NCBI GenBank assembly: GCA_014607495.2
Contig: CP053157.1
Coordinates: forward strand, 9,486,001 to 9,550,000
Source: Carposina sasakii
Lineage: Eukaryota > Arthropoda > Insecta > Lepidoptera > Carposinidae
Direction of reading: 5' to 3'
DNA length: 64,000 nucleotides
Position numbers and translations under genes: made by a program. The first letter of the stretch is position 1, and each line of letters begins with the position of its first letter. This document shows, in pieces, positions 10,725 to 22,165 of the stretch. Under the pieces are notes generated by a model. The model made no database searches. It saw nothing but the letters and a program-made list of their open reading frames with translations, and was not told where the DNA came from.

Positions 10725-11770
10725 GGATAAAGTCAGGTCATGATGAACTATGTATATCAAAATCATGACTTCCAAAATGTTAATTAATGTGGAATGTTAA
10801 AAAGGCGAATTTTGAATACTAGTTTGTTCCACTTTTAGCTTCGCAAATTAATTCTGAAAGCTTTTCGAGAATTGATGAGCACTTAAATAAATAATCGCCT
10901 AGTTAATGTTGTCCACGCGATCAAAGTTAAATTAAATTTTCGTTAACTTTATTAATATTGATTGGAGTTAATGCAGAAAGGGAACCCCTATTAGACGAGT
11001 TTTATTTGCCAATTTACTAACAAGTCATTTTATATTTTTGTTTGTCTACCCTTTTAAATATTCAATTTACAAACTATTTACGAAGCGCGTCTTATGATGC
11101 AGTAAAAGCTAATATTAAACATTCTAAGTAAGAAAACAGTTTAGCTATCCTAATTTTCAGAAATATTTAAGCTAAATTCCTAAATAAACGGCAGATTTTC
11201 TGAGAATCCCGTTAATCTTCTTTACGAATTTCCGAATAACAATTTAAAACTACTTTTTCGAGAACCCGTAGCATTTTCGTAGACGCGCTACGAGACTACG
11301 AAACCGTAGCATTATAATGCGCCGCGCGTAGCCAATAACTCAAGTTGGTAGCCAACACCTACCACTCCCGAATATTAAAAGTACTTTAGGACATGCAATT
11401 AAGTATTTATAAGGAAAATACTATACATTTCATTTTGTCTTTTCAAAATACAGTACCTACTGGTAACTCACAAAACTATCAAAAGATTTCCGTATCTTAC
11501 ATTTTACGTAGATATCGATGCATTTAGATTGATTAGATAACGATGGGCCAATTATTTAATTCATACATTTAATAACGCCCATTGTTCACGAAGAGATTGG
11601 GCAAAATGTGCAATCACATATCCACTTTTAACCGATTAGTTTATTCAGTCTCAAGTGAATTTAGATTTAGATAAGTCGAACTTAGAGTTAGTGAGTCACA
11701 ATAAATAAACTGAAGGACTTATTGTGTTTCTACTTACAAGTTTTCTTAAATATTATCTTATTTTGCCCTG
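10725..11770. other. No gene seen
   Basis: AT-rich sequence with few repeats. A stretch at 11260-11330 is locally CG-richer (tagacgcgctacgagactac) but shows no reading frame or splice pair that I trust. Confidence 0.5.
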
Positions 11771-11774
11771 CCTG

Positions 11775-11978
11775 CAACGCCATAGGTCCTGGGTTCGAAT
11801 CCCGGTAGGTGCAATTGGTATTATGAATATCAATGTTTGTTTCCGAGTCATGGATGTTTCTAAGATACTTATCTATGTATTTATATACCGTTGCTTAGTA
11901 CCCACGACACAAGACCTTAGGGATCTTAATGTGGGACTAATGTGTTGTGTAGTGTGTGAATATTTATTTATTTATTTA
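11775..11978 (+). repeat. tRNA-related SINE (family D), best copy
   Basis: The head contains the T-arm-like block gggttcgaatcccggtaggt, including a polymerase III B box. The body has 'caatgtttgtttccgagtca' and 'caagaccttagggatcttaa', and the copy ends in a (ttta)n tail. It is the most complete copy in the window. Its tail is the target site of the tRNA-bearing element that follows. Confidence 0.8.
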
Positions 11979-12305
11979 TAACGGATTATATTAATGGAGA
12001 AGTGTTTTTATAAATTTATCTTAGTCAAGATATTATATATTATAAAATTATTAATAAAGAAAATTTAAAAAATTCTTCACCCGAGTGGGAAGGAAGCTTT
12101 GTTTGCCGAGATTTGGCTAGTGTATAGCTATCGGGATGAAGAATAACGTTGCCAATATGTAACTTAGAAAAGAGATAGTAAAATTCGTCATCCGAGTAAT
12201 TGACCCGGTGGCTTAGTGGTTATAGCGGCTGGCACGGTTTGCAGCGGTCGTGGGTTCGATTCCCACTCGGGTGAAGAATTTTTTCCATTTTCTTTATTAA
12301 TAATT
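11979..12305 (+). mobile_element. tRNA-bearing SINE/MITE hybrid, copy 1
   Basis: Flanked by a 13-bp direct repeat (ttatttatttata at 11966-11978 and 12306-12318), taken as the target duplication, although it lies in a simple-sequence tail. Inside are a tRNA-like unit (12202-12274) and a near-perfect inverted repeat. The left arm is near 12045-12100 (aaaattattaataaagaaaa ... cacccgagtggga) and the right arm near 12262-12305 (tcccactcgggtgaag ... ttattaataatttt). The T-arm and acceptor end of the tRNA form part of the inverted repeat. Confidence 0.75.
12202..12274 (+). ncRNA. tRNA-like sequence within the mobile element (probably a pseudogene)
   Basis: The 5' gacccgg pairs with the 3' cgggtga side as an acceptor-like stem. 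An A-box-like tggcttagtgg lies at 12209-12219 and a B box ggttcgattcc at 12253-12263. The anticodon arm is not convincing, and the unit recurs within a dispersed element at 63187-63258. It is therefore the promoter head of a SINE, not a working tRNA gene. Confidence 0.65.
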
Positions 12306-13259
12306 TTATTTATTTATATAAGTACTTGTTCAATGTTACTTAATTACAAAGGAGTCTCAAAAATAAATCTATTATTCGAGAACACACAATTAGAGGCTAA
12401 ATTAAATTAAAGTAAAATATTTTTACATTCTTAAATTGCTAACAAATACTAGCGTAAAATCTGTCAAAAACGTTGTTATTAAGGCCTCCTTCTCCCGAAG
12501 AAAAATTTACTTGGTGCGGGCGAATATTTTTTCTCGTTTTTAGTACTTAATTATAGCTTATAATATTATATATCACTGGGAAAACTGATTAGCAATTGAA
12601 ACGTTAGGTTTTCATCAAAATTTCTTTACCCTATAATGCTTTGTATGTTTCTACGTAGTTTTTTATCGAGTAAAATGTTAAACATCTTGTTTTGAACCAA
12701 AAAAAAATCACTATTATAGATCGAATATGATTCTGTATCATTGAGCGGACCAGATGTCTCCTATTGAAAATTTGAAGACACACGTACTATACACTATAAT
12801 AGTGAATAAAATAATGTTGAAGGACACGAACATCAGGCCCCACTAGTGAAACACTACCGTCTAGCGTGCGACGAAGCAATCCAAAACCCGGCCGCTATCA
12901 TCAAACATCTCTTCAACTAGCCCGCCATTTACCGCAACACAAACGAAAAGTATTTATGTTGCACTAAATTGTTTTTGTTTGGCTACTTCAGTATGATCTT
13001 GTTGGATTTAAATCGTATTTTGTAAGTAAAAAGCCGCGATTTTACATTGAAATAGATACTGACTTAAAAGTTTATAAACCATTGTCGACTTATGAGAATC
13101 ATAATATCTTATAGCTCTTGCTAAGAATAAGAGCATTTAGTCATTGTTTTGGAATCTATAATAATATACCTATAGACATGTAATTGCTCAGACCTACCTT
13201 TGTGACTATTAGTCGCACATCTAATAATCATCTCTAATCATATCTAATAGTCATCGATA

Positions 13260-13455
13260 TACAGAGTGTAACAGAAAGGGTATGTTAAGCGAAAAGCTAT
13301 ATAAATAGCTCACTATAGAGTACCTTAGGAACTCTCCATACAATCTGGACAAATAAACATGTGATTTCGAGTCTGAAATTTCGTGGATAGGTGCCTTTCA
13401 GTGGGCTATTTACATAGCTTTTCGCTTAACATACCCCTTTGGTTACACCCTGTAT
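13260..13455. mobile_element. MITE with 40-bp terminal inverted repeats
   Basis: The left end tacagagtgtaacagaaagg is followed by gtatgttaagcgaaaagcta; the right end is its inverse, ending ttacaccctgta. It is about 195 bp and non-coding. Decayed relatives lie at 24632-24985, 31960-32215 and 39010-39230. Confidence 0.85.
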
Positions 13456-15071
13456 AATGTAACTTCGAACCCTGTAATACGACTATTAGTCCTAAAGCGC
13501 ATTTTTGTGAACTATAAACAGAGGAAAGCGACATCTTGCTTCCATTATGCACAAAAACCTGCTTCAAGAATTCATAGAGCCCGAAGCGTTCCCAGAAGTT
13601 CTCATAGGTAGAGCTAAAAATTATCGCGCGTGAAACGCATATCAACCGTGAATATGATTGTAGTCCAAATTATTCCAAGGGTTCTTGTTTATAAATAAAT
13701 AACTTAAAAAATTTACAAGATTTTACAAATTATTACCTTGCTTTACTCCTATTACTCACAAAGTTATTTGATAACACGTTGCTCGCAGTGTCAATCGCCT
13801 TATCTACTTTACTATCACGCAAGAAAATAATAACAATGCTTTTATTGATGCTAACAATACCAGAAAATAATGAGATTATTTACTCCATACAGAGTAAGGA
13901 CCTAATAAATTCCCCTTGCTTCTAATAAATGTAGGTATGAAGAAGTTGGTATCTCACAATTGTAGATAGTTATACACTTTCTCGGTGTACGTGCCGATGT
14001 CGCAAAGTATCATGTCTCCTTCGAGAGTACATTAATAATTCAACAGATGGAGCACTGTACACCCCCTTTCTCCTCACCTATACCTTTTGCGGTCACGCCG
14101 TTCAAACCCACAGGATCCTTACATGAAAATGTCCCAGAGACGTCTCAAGGGTATTTTACGATGTGGATTGATGTCCCTGGTACAACTACTATTACGTAAT
14201 GAGACAGCGAAAAGTGTTTTCCCGTTTTACTACAAATATATACATAGGTATGGTGGTGAAATTGATTTGGCAAACAGTTTGGCAAATTATTATATTTCCT
14301 AGCAAATGTGTTTTGTGAAGTTTATGCTTGTAACTAGTTCTACTTAACATTATATGTACTTACCTAAGTGAAACAACACAATTAGTTTCGTTACCACGAG
14401 TTCAACGAACTTAATTTTATTAAATTTGATATTTTCATATTTTATGTTTTAGCTACGTATCTACAATATGGAACAAAGTTATCTCAAGAACTAACTAAGA
14501 ATAAGCAAAAGACGTCATTGCGGACGCTTTTACTTGATTACGATAAAATATATTCAATAAAACCATTCATGGTGTCCCTTTTAACAAAATAATATACCTA
14601 CCTACACATATAAAGTGACAGCTCTGCTTATAGTACAGCTGCCTTTGTCTTCATAGTAATTCAATATTGGCAATAACATTATCAATATCATCCTCAGTGT
14701 ATTATCTTAACTAGGTAGATTTACTATAGCAAATACCAAGTACACGCTTATAAATTATTTACTAAACTTCTAATACAATAGAGACAATAATTGTTTATGA
14801 CGTAATCTATTTGGTTAGATACACGATATATACAATGTATGTTTTTCCTTCCCGACCCACTAACACATTTCGCAGTGAAACAAAAGATTTCCCATTATTT
14901 TTAATACTTGGAACCGTCAAGTTAGCAACGGGGTGTAAAGGTTTAAATTCGTAAATCCCCTATAGTAGGTACAGCAATTTTATTAGTTGTTTTTACAGTA
15001 AATATCAAAAGAATTTGTCAATCCGATCCATTCTCCTTTGTGAAAACAGTTGTAATATCTTTAATAATACA
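13456..15071. other. No gene seen
   Basis: AT-rich DNA. Open frames at 13406-13645 (-) and 14087-14302 (+) lack recognisable motifs; the first overlaps the MITE above. I see no repeat boundaries. Confidence 0.45.
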
Positions 15072-15321
15072 GGGTGTTTTTTCGTGGCCACCCTTAACGA
15101 AGGGTATGTACTCTATACATCAAATAAAGTAAGTTTATGCCAAAAAAAATGCTGGGATTTTTTTATTTATTTTTTTATTACTTGATCAGGCGAAATTTAT
15201 AGTGTCTAGTGTTTATGTTAGTTTTTTTATAGACAGATATTAATTATTTCGTGTGAAAAAATATTGCTATGCGCGTCTATGTGCATTTATGCAGAAAAAC
15301 GCAGTCTATTTACTCAACTTT

Positions 15322-15455
15322 CTATCGCTTATAATTACTCATATACCGTGTATGCAGTCAAATTGTGGAACTCTCTGCCTCACACCGTGAGAGATTGCCA
15401 AACTGTTGCTGCATTTAAGAAAAGGTTAAAGAACCACTACCTCTCGCTTCAATAG
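15322..15455 (+). pseudogene. LINE reverse-transcriptase ORF, C-terminal remnant
   Basis: The open frame, which enters from family A sequence, reads VYAVKLWNSLPHTVRDC and then AFKKRLKNHYLSLQ before a stop at 15453-15455. The 'LWNSLP...F.KRLK' pattern is the usual C-terminal end of ORF2 proteins in CR1/L2-like and related non-LTR retrotransposons, after the RT fingers, palm and thumb. Only the last roughly 43 residues remain, so it has no RT catalytic residues and cannot be functional. About 250 nt of 3' untranslated sequence separates the stop from the simple-repeat tail. The exact clade cannot be fixed from so short a piece. Confidence 0.75.
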
Positions 15456-15711
15456 AAATGAGTCTGTCTATTATATATTTAATTAATAGATATTTATGTA
15501 TGTTTATGTAGGTATATTTTATTAATTATATTGATTACATTAGGGTATCTATTTGTTAAATTCAAATTTTGTTATACATATATTCTGTGTACACGCATAT
15601 CTACCTTTTATATTTAATTATCACTTTCCCAGATGGTTTGCTGGAAGAAATCTCTTTCAGAGATAAGCACGCCTTTGTAGTCTGTAGTATTCAATAAAGA
15701 ATAAGAATAAG
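15322..15711 (+). mobile_element. 5'-truncated LINE nested in family A
   Basis: Bounded by aacttt on both sides (15316-15321 and 15712-15717), which reads as a 6-bp target duplication within the family A sequence. The 3' end is an (ataag)n-type tail (aataaagaataagaataaga). The coding remnant is listed separately. Insertion is younger than the host repeat. Confidence 0.75.
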
Positions 15712-15840
15712 AACTTTGAACCCTAATATTTTGGAAACCAGACACTTCCCAGGTATGCTTCCATGGAAAAAATGATCGTGATGATGAGGAGATTCCGTAG
15801 TTTTCGGGAACGTTGACGACCAAAAACCACACTGTATTTT

Positions 15841-18350
15841 TGAAAAGAGGTTAAGCACGAACCTCTCGATAGATTTTGCTTGCGAGTCGATGTCGAAGAT
15901 TCATACCTACCAATTATTACCCTACCATTATTTAAAAGATCGTCATATAGAGTGGTTATAGCATAAAGTCCATCCTTATATAAGTACCTCTGTTTACCTA
16001 ATAGGTTTTTTAAACTTGTTTATTCATTATTCCAATATCTAGGTTAATCCGGGGTTAGAGAGCGGGCATAAAAAATATAGGTATTAATAAAACTGCATTT
16101 TTCAAACGAGAATGACTAATTAGATGGTGGATTATAGCATTAGGTTCAAGAAGCCACGGTAAAAATATTATGAGGTTACAGATATCTTCTTCTAACCCTC
16201 ACGGTTTTTGGGTGGGATTAGGCCACGGGCCGGTCCAATGACGATTGGTAGGTTTTTAGCATGAGCCTCCCAACTAACAATAGTTGGTTTTATAAAAGAC
16301 CATAGAACGTTTCGGGCTTACCGATCGGGGTTCAATAATTAGCCAAAAAAGGTAGTACGTCCATAGAAAGTGGCGCATTTATTTCTCCAATTTCCTCTAA
16401 ATTGCATCTATAGAAGTATCTAGTATGACAATTTTGGCCTATACAGTTGATGTAACAGTAATGCAATTTCCTTTTGGTGATTAGCAAGCCACCGCAACGC
16501 TACTAAAGTACCCTTTTATACTGTAAAAGAGTTTATGATTCCATTATGACACTAACATTTATGATTAATTTGTTCATTTTACATTCGTTCACTGCTGTAT
16601 CGCAGTGTTATTTAAGAGAAAGAAACACCAAGGAAAAGTTTCAAGTATTTGAAACAAAAATAATACAAAATGACTACGAAAATATTATGGGTGATTTCGA
16701 TTGATGTTTATTAGGAAAATATTCGTCTCTTACGGGGAAAATGACATGGGATTGAGATTTTAATAATAAACTATCCATGGGTTAAAGACAATATACTTTC
16801 AGTGTTCAGAACACTACTATAGCACTTGTCATGACAGATCCCAGCCACCATTATATAAAATTAGGGTTCCCTCCAAATGTTCCTCGAGCCATAAATGAAA
16901 TTATCTTATTATATTTTTAATTTTTAATGAATATAATGTTATCGGGTAAGACCGGTTTAGATCCAGACTTCTAGAACATTACGGTCATACTAATTATTAA
17001 TTAACATACATAGTTTTTGTGATATAGTTACTTATTTGCTCAGAAGGATAATAACGGAACCATTTTTTATAATTGATTGTTAAACTTGATTTTTACTTAT
17101 TCAATATCGTTATGAAGTACATACAAAAATGCCTTTACAAACTGATTTATAATTTAAAAGCAACATTGGGCTACCATTATATACCGTAATTAGGTTTTAG
17201 AAGAGATATGGACTCCGTTACAGTACTATGTTTAATGGAAGAACTATTATAGTTGCAAACAAAACCATATGGTCCTAAAAGAGTGTCTGTGTGACGGGTC
17301 TATCACTAAAAATATAACGAGCCTTTGCAAACCTTTTTAGGGCAATTGAGTTATTTAAGGCTATTTTAAAACTCAGCTACATTCCAATATAGCTCTGTTG
17401 TAGAGTTTTTGCGCCCATTATATTACTAGAGCCCTGTAACGACGATCTGCAAACCCACATTATCACAATTTCGAATTAATGTTCAATTTCTACAATAACA
17501 AAGACCCATTAAAGTTCGTGTGGAACCTTTATTGCGTAAATCAGAGACGTAAGGGAAATTTTGAACACTGCTATAGAGTTCTATGGTTGCATACTGGTCA
17601 CTTTAGAGGTCATTACAACTCCTATCTATAACAGCTACATAAATTAGCGTAGTAAACCTTTACATCGATTATTTATGTGTCGGTTTTGCTCTATAAGCTT
17701 ATAGAGTTAATACCTGTTATGAAACACTTTTACAATAATAATACAACAATGGGTCATCGCCAAAACCTTTACACATACATCGTTTACCGAGCTTTTTGGA
17801 CATTTAACCTTAGGTTATAGGACAAAATTGTTACTGATCTGGTTTCGTTGGTCATGTTCATATGAGGTTGACTTGGCCTCTAGAATATGTGTGAGGACGA
17901 GAGTCTATTAGAGATATTTTTTGAATTTTCTCTGTGAGTATTCATCACAGATCTCATCAAGTCAACGCGAGTATACTAAATCTAATATATGTTCTTCCTA
18001 ACAAACTAGACCGTCAAAATAAACGTAAACATTTTATGAAACTATTAGCTCACACAGAATTCCACAGAGTATGCAAACATTGCTCTAAATTCGGCTAACA
18101 CCTTCAACTCTAATTAGATCGGGTACCAAGCTGATGCGCATTCACAACTTTAAACTTTCAGAATCAGACATGAAACATTACAAACATTGCTGTTCAGAGG
18201 TTCATTGCTGCTTTTATTCAATTTATAAAATAGGGCACTTATTATATACTACTTATACAATATTAAATGAAAATTGAAATGATATAGGAAAGTATTGAAA
18301 AAAAAAACATCATATTTATAGATTTATGACATGTTTAGGCAACCTCGCAA
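15841..18350. other. No gene seen; possible unique intronic or intergenic DNA
   Basis: About 2.5 kb without a frame or repeat I can name. Composition is more balanced than the flanks and few simple repeats occur. Conserved non-coding sequence is possible, but nothing here shows it. Confidence 0.4.
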
Positions 18351-18354
18351 TATA

Positions 18355-18470
18355 TCCTGATGATGATTGCGGGCAGGATGAACGCGGCGGTCTTCGGGCG
18401 GTTCAGACTTACACTTTCATCGTGCGGGAAAGTGAGTGGCCTGGGGACCGCGGGTCTTCTTGCCAGTAAT
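18355..18470 (-). repeat. GC-rich fragment ending in (atc)n, probable LINE 3' end
   Basis: Minus strand: 'ggtccccaggccactcactt', 'cgcccgaagaccgccgcgtt' and then caatcatcatca. The GC-rich block followed by an (atc)n tail suits a LINE or SINE 3' end. The following 18480-18610 is a (ttaat)-rich low-complexity run. Confidence 0.4.
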
Positions 18471-18792
18471 GTTAATAATCATTGAAATGTAGTTTTTATT
18501 TAATTTTAATGTAATTTGAGTTATTTTAGTTAAATTTAATTTCATTTAATTTAGTTTGATTTAATTAATTTAATTTATTTTATTGTATTTTGATTTTATT
18601 TTATTTTGTATTGAAAATATTTATGTTAGCTAACATAGTTTGTAAGATTCTTTGATTACTAAATTTGTCTGAAATAATTTTTTTTTATTTTTTATCATTA
18701 AATTAATGGTTTAATTAGATAACAATATAATAAAGCTGTAATATTCATATATCCATATCCTAACGGATTATATTTATAGTTTCCAGTGCTTA

Positions 18793-18977
18793 TAAAATCT
18801 TGCTACGCGTGTCTATGTGCATTTATGCAGAAAACGCAGTCTATTTACTCAACTTTGAACCCTAATATCTTGGAAACCTGACACTTCTCAGGAATGCTTC
18901 CATGGAGAAAAATTATCGTGATGATGAGGAGATTCCGTAGTTTTCGGGAACGTTGACGACCAAAAAACACCCTGTAT
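18793..18977 (-). repeat. Family A repeat, truncated
   Basis: Retains the half from gcagaaaacgcagtctattt to the caccctgta end on the minus strand. The other half is missing at 18793. Confidence 0.8.
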
Positions 18978-18979
18978 AC

Positions 18980-21895
18980 TATTAAAGTAATTAATTTTAC
19001 AAAAATAAAAATTTTACTCTCAAAACTAGGTAAAAAGTGCAGAAAACTCATAAAACAAACTACGCGCACGAAAACTAAACTTTTACAAAATACATTATAT
19101 TTCGCAAGATACTATTTCGGAATACTGTGCTTAACCTTAGCGCAATAGTTACAGGGGCTATAGTTAAACATCTTGTGCTTAAACGGCTTATTTACGAGGC
19201 AATACGAGTGCTTTTAATGTGAACTCCGGCTATAAGTCAGGGAGTTATGACACCAACTCACGAAGTAGAGCGGATAAGTTTACATCCGATGTCAAACGTA
19301 ACTACAGCGATTAGGTGAAGTTTTCATGTTGAAGCTTATAATGTACAGCGGTTAATATTTACAAAAGAGTTGCAGCCAAATTTTAACTAAATTGCAATCG
19401 AGATTGATCCACAGGTTATTTAAATTGAAACCATTGAAGTTTTAGGAATTTACGATTTACAAATTCAGTTCTCGATCCATAGTATTGCAATTGATTATAC
19501 TTAGGGTACTAAGGCCATTTTTGTAACGCTTTACGATATTCAATATGGCTAATCTCGATAAAACACATCGTTGGTTACTTTGTTGTCAGATCATCAGCAG
19601 CTGTGAATAAACGTACAAAATCATACTTTTCCCAAAATATGTTTTTAAAAGTCAATGCAATATTTAAAAAATGCATAACATAATTTTGTGTGTAAAGTTA
19701 TTATATGTATCTCTATCGTCGATTTAATATGTAATTGTTGATAGTGTGTGACAGAGAATACTCTACGATGTCGATAGTAGATGACTATCTCTTTCCAAAA
19801 GTCGATGTACAAGATTTATTGCCTACCCACTGTACACTTTAATCCTTAGTACGAGTATGGCAGAGAATTAGAAACTATAGTGGATGCTTCGTATGTGTAG
19901 ACTCAGCTTTATTATCGGAGTTAGTATTAGATCTAGCTTGTGCTCAGTCTACTGTGAGCTTATGTAGCTTTAGTGTTGAAACAAAGTAATAGTAAACTAC
20001 AAGACAAGGGTTCATTTATTAATGTATAGTAATTATTATAGACTATAGGTAAATTGCATCAATCATAACATAACATAGGTAGTATAAAACAAAGTCGGTT
20101 CCTGCTGTATGTCTATCTCTTCCTATATATGCTGAGATCTCTTAAACTACATTTACATTTACATTTTGATGCAGTTTTTTTTTTTAAAGATGGAGTACCT
20201 AATTTGAGGGAAAGGTACTTATAGTATCAGCATTGCACCCGTGCGAAGCCGGTGCGGGCCACTACTATATAAAATTTAATTGCTTTTTGATCGTTTCGTC
20301 AAAACTGGAAGATAATTATATTTTTATTATTTCTGTTATAAGTTAAAATCTGCACTACACAACAAAATAAACTCATAACTAACAAACGTACAAAATACCT
20401 CTTTCCTGCTGCCAGCCAATATTTATCGGAAATTACGACTTTGACTGTTACAAATGAACAATTCGTATTCCCATTCCCGTAATGGCTCCAATCAAAATTC
20501 TGATCAAGCCAATCTGTGGATCACACGGATTTGACGTTTCATTCGTGTAAATACTGTAAGTGATCGTATTAAACGCCCTTAGCGTGCACCTTATATGTTT
20601 TTAAAGAGTTTAGTAAACCACAAAATCCTACTCTAGTATAAGAGTAACTAGATTATAGGAAACAGGGGGTGACCTCAATAAAGTTTTTAGCAAAAGCTAT
20701 ATGCTAGATATTAGGCAAATACCTAGGTACTTTAAACAAACCTCCTTGGGAATAGCTAAGCGATAATTGATTGTTCAGATTTGTGAAGCGAAGAAAGAAC
20801 AAAAGCTGAGTCAAGATAGATTGTCTAGCTGCCACCCACGACTTCGTCCGCATACCTGGAAAAATACCAAACGTGGCCGAAGAAAATCACCTGAATTTCA
20901 GCTTGATCTGAATAACAAGAGATTGCCAGATACAACAGATTGAAGAGACGTCTATCCAATATGTAAAACACAAAATTGATACCAACTTTATCATTGAGAA
21001 TACGATACTAACCTTATTCTATTTAATTTCTTAACAGCCGCCTTATTAACAAAACCTAAAACTTCCAAAACGGCTAAAGAACAAAGATATTCAGAAGCGA
21101 AAGTCGAAACAGTCTCAATTACGTTCTCTTCTCAATTCGAAATATGAAAAACATCTCAAATTGTAGCATTAGCGCGCCAGTTGAGAGTTGGCGAGCAAAT
21201 TATAAATTAATTAACAGTGAAAGCCTTGTAGACGCGCAGACTCTAACAATTACTTTAAGATTGCGCGACTACGATTCCGGCGGGCTCTCTGCCAACAAAG
21301 CCTTAGGCGGACGCCCATTTTAATAATTATGACTTATTTCATTAATTTCATAGTAGGTAGGTATACTATGTCTATAGTAGGTGAAGTGTCTGCTCTAGAA
21401 ATTTAATTCACTTTGTATACACTATGCAAAATTTAATTTACTTTCAAGACACTCATCTGATTTACATGATATATTAACACGTGAAAGATGTGTCGTAGCT
21501 TCATCTATCTAACATAATTAATTTACGAATATAGTTATTAGATTACGTATACATACTATATTTATTGTGATTGTGCCTACATAAAACATATTGTTATATC
21601 GAATATAGCAAATAAATATTTTAATTGGAGCCTAATTGCATATCTAATACAAATGAATTATTATTGTTTATTATTTAGGTATTCATTATAAGTGCCATCA
21701 ATCACTTTTAGCATGCTTTTATTAGCTAAGCAAATCTATGAAATAATAGATTTTGACCTAGTTCTGACTGTCATAATGACCTGAAGTACTGCAAATGCAG
21801 TCGTATTTAATTTAGATCACAACACAATACAGTGTATGCAGGCTTTATAACAGTATAGTCCCTAGAACTCGTACTCGTCCTAATAGCATATATAC
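18980..21895. other. No gene seen
   Basis: AT-rich. At 20230-20262, 'acccgtgcgaagccggtgcg' followed by ggccacta resembles a decayed Helitron 3' end. No frame with recognisable protein motifs. Confidence 0.4.
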
Positions 21896-21896
21896 C

Positions 21897-22165
21897 CATA
21901 GATTGGCCGCGTGGTGCCGGCGGAGTAGATTTCGTACCACCCCATGTCTGCCCGTGGGTATCGTACGAGACGATTAAGGGTTTCCGGGAGGTGGGCAGCA
22001 GCGCCTCCCGTGTTGACAACATAGTCTAAAATACAAACTGCGGTCACCTACCTGCCTGCCAAGCGTGGTGACTATGGGCAAATACCCCCCATGGCAGTCT
22101 TGTGACGTGCCCTGGGGGAGGCCTACGTCCAGCAGTGGACTGCAATAGGCTGATGATAATGAATA
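21897..22165 (+). repeat. Family C repeat with (gat)n tail
   Basis: Runs from 'ttggccgcgtggtgccggcg' through 'gaggcgctgctgcccacctc' (minus sense) to 'cagcagtggactgcaatagg', then ctgatgataatga. The family recurs at 25195-25290 (-, partial), 39478-39725, 59570-59835, 61180-61440 (-) and 61768-62012. The tail suggests mobilisation by an RTE-like LINE. Confidence 0.75.

Larger units (their letters stand above)
15072..15840 (-). mobile_element. Family A repeat split by a LINE insertion
   Basis: The two halves (15072-15321 and 15712-15840) together make one minus-strand family A copy with ends acagggtgtttttt and ccacactgta. They are separated by a 5'-truncated LINE bounded by a short direct repeat. 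Confidence 0.8.

Noticed and set aside
12202..12274. Functional tRNA gene
   Set aside because: The anticodon arm is poor and the unit recurs inside a mobile element with target duplications; it is a SINE head.
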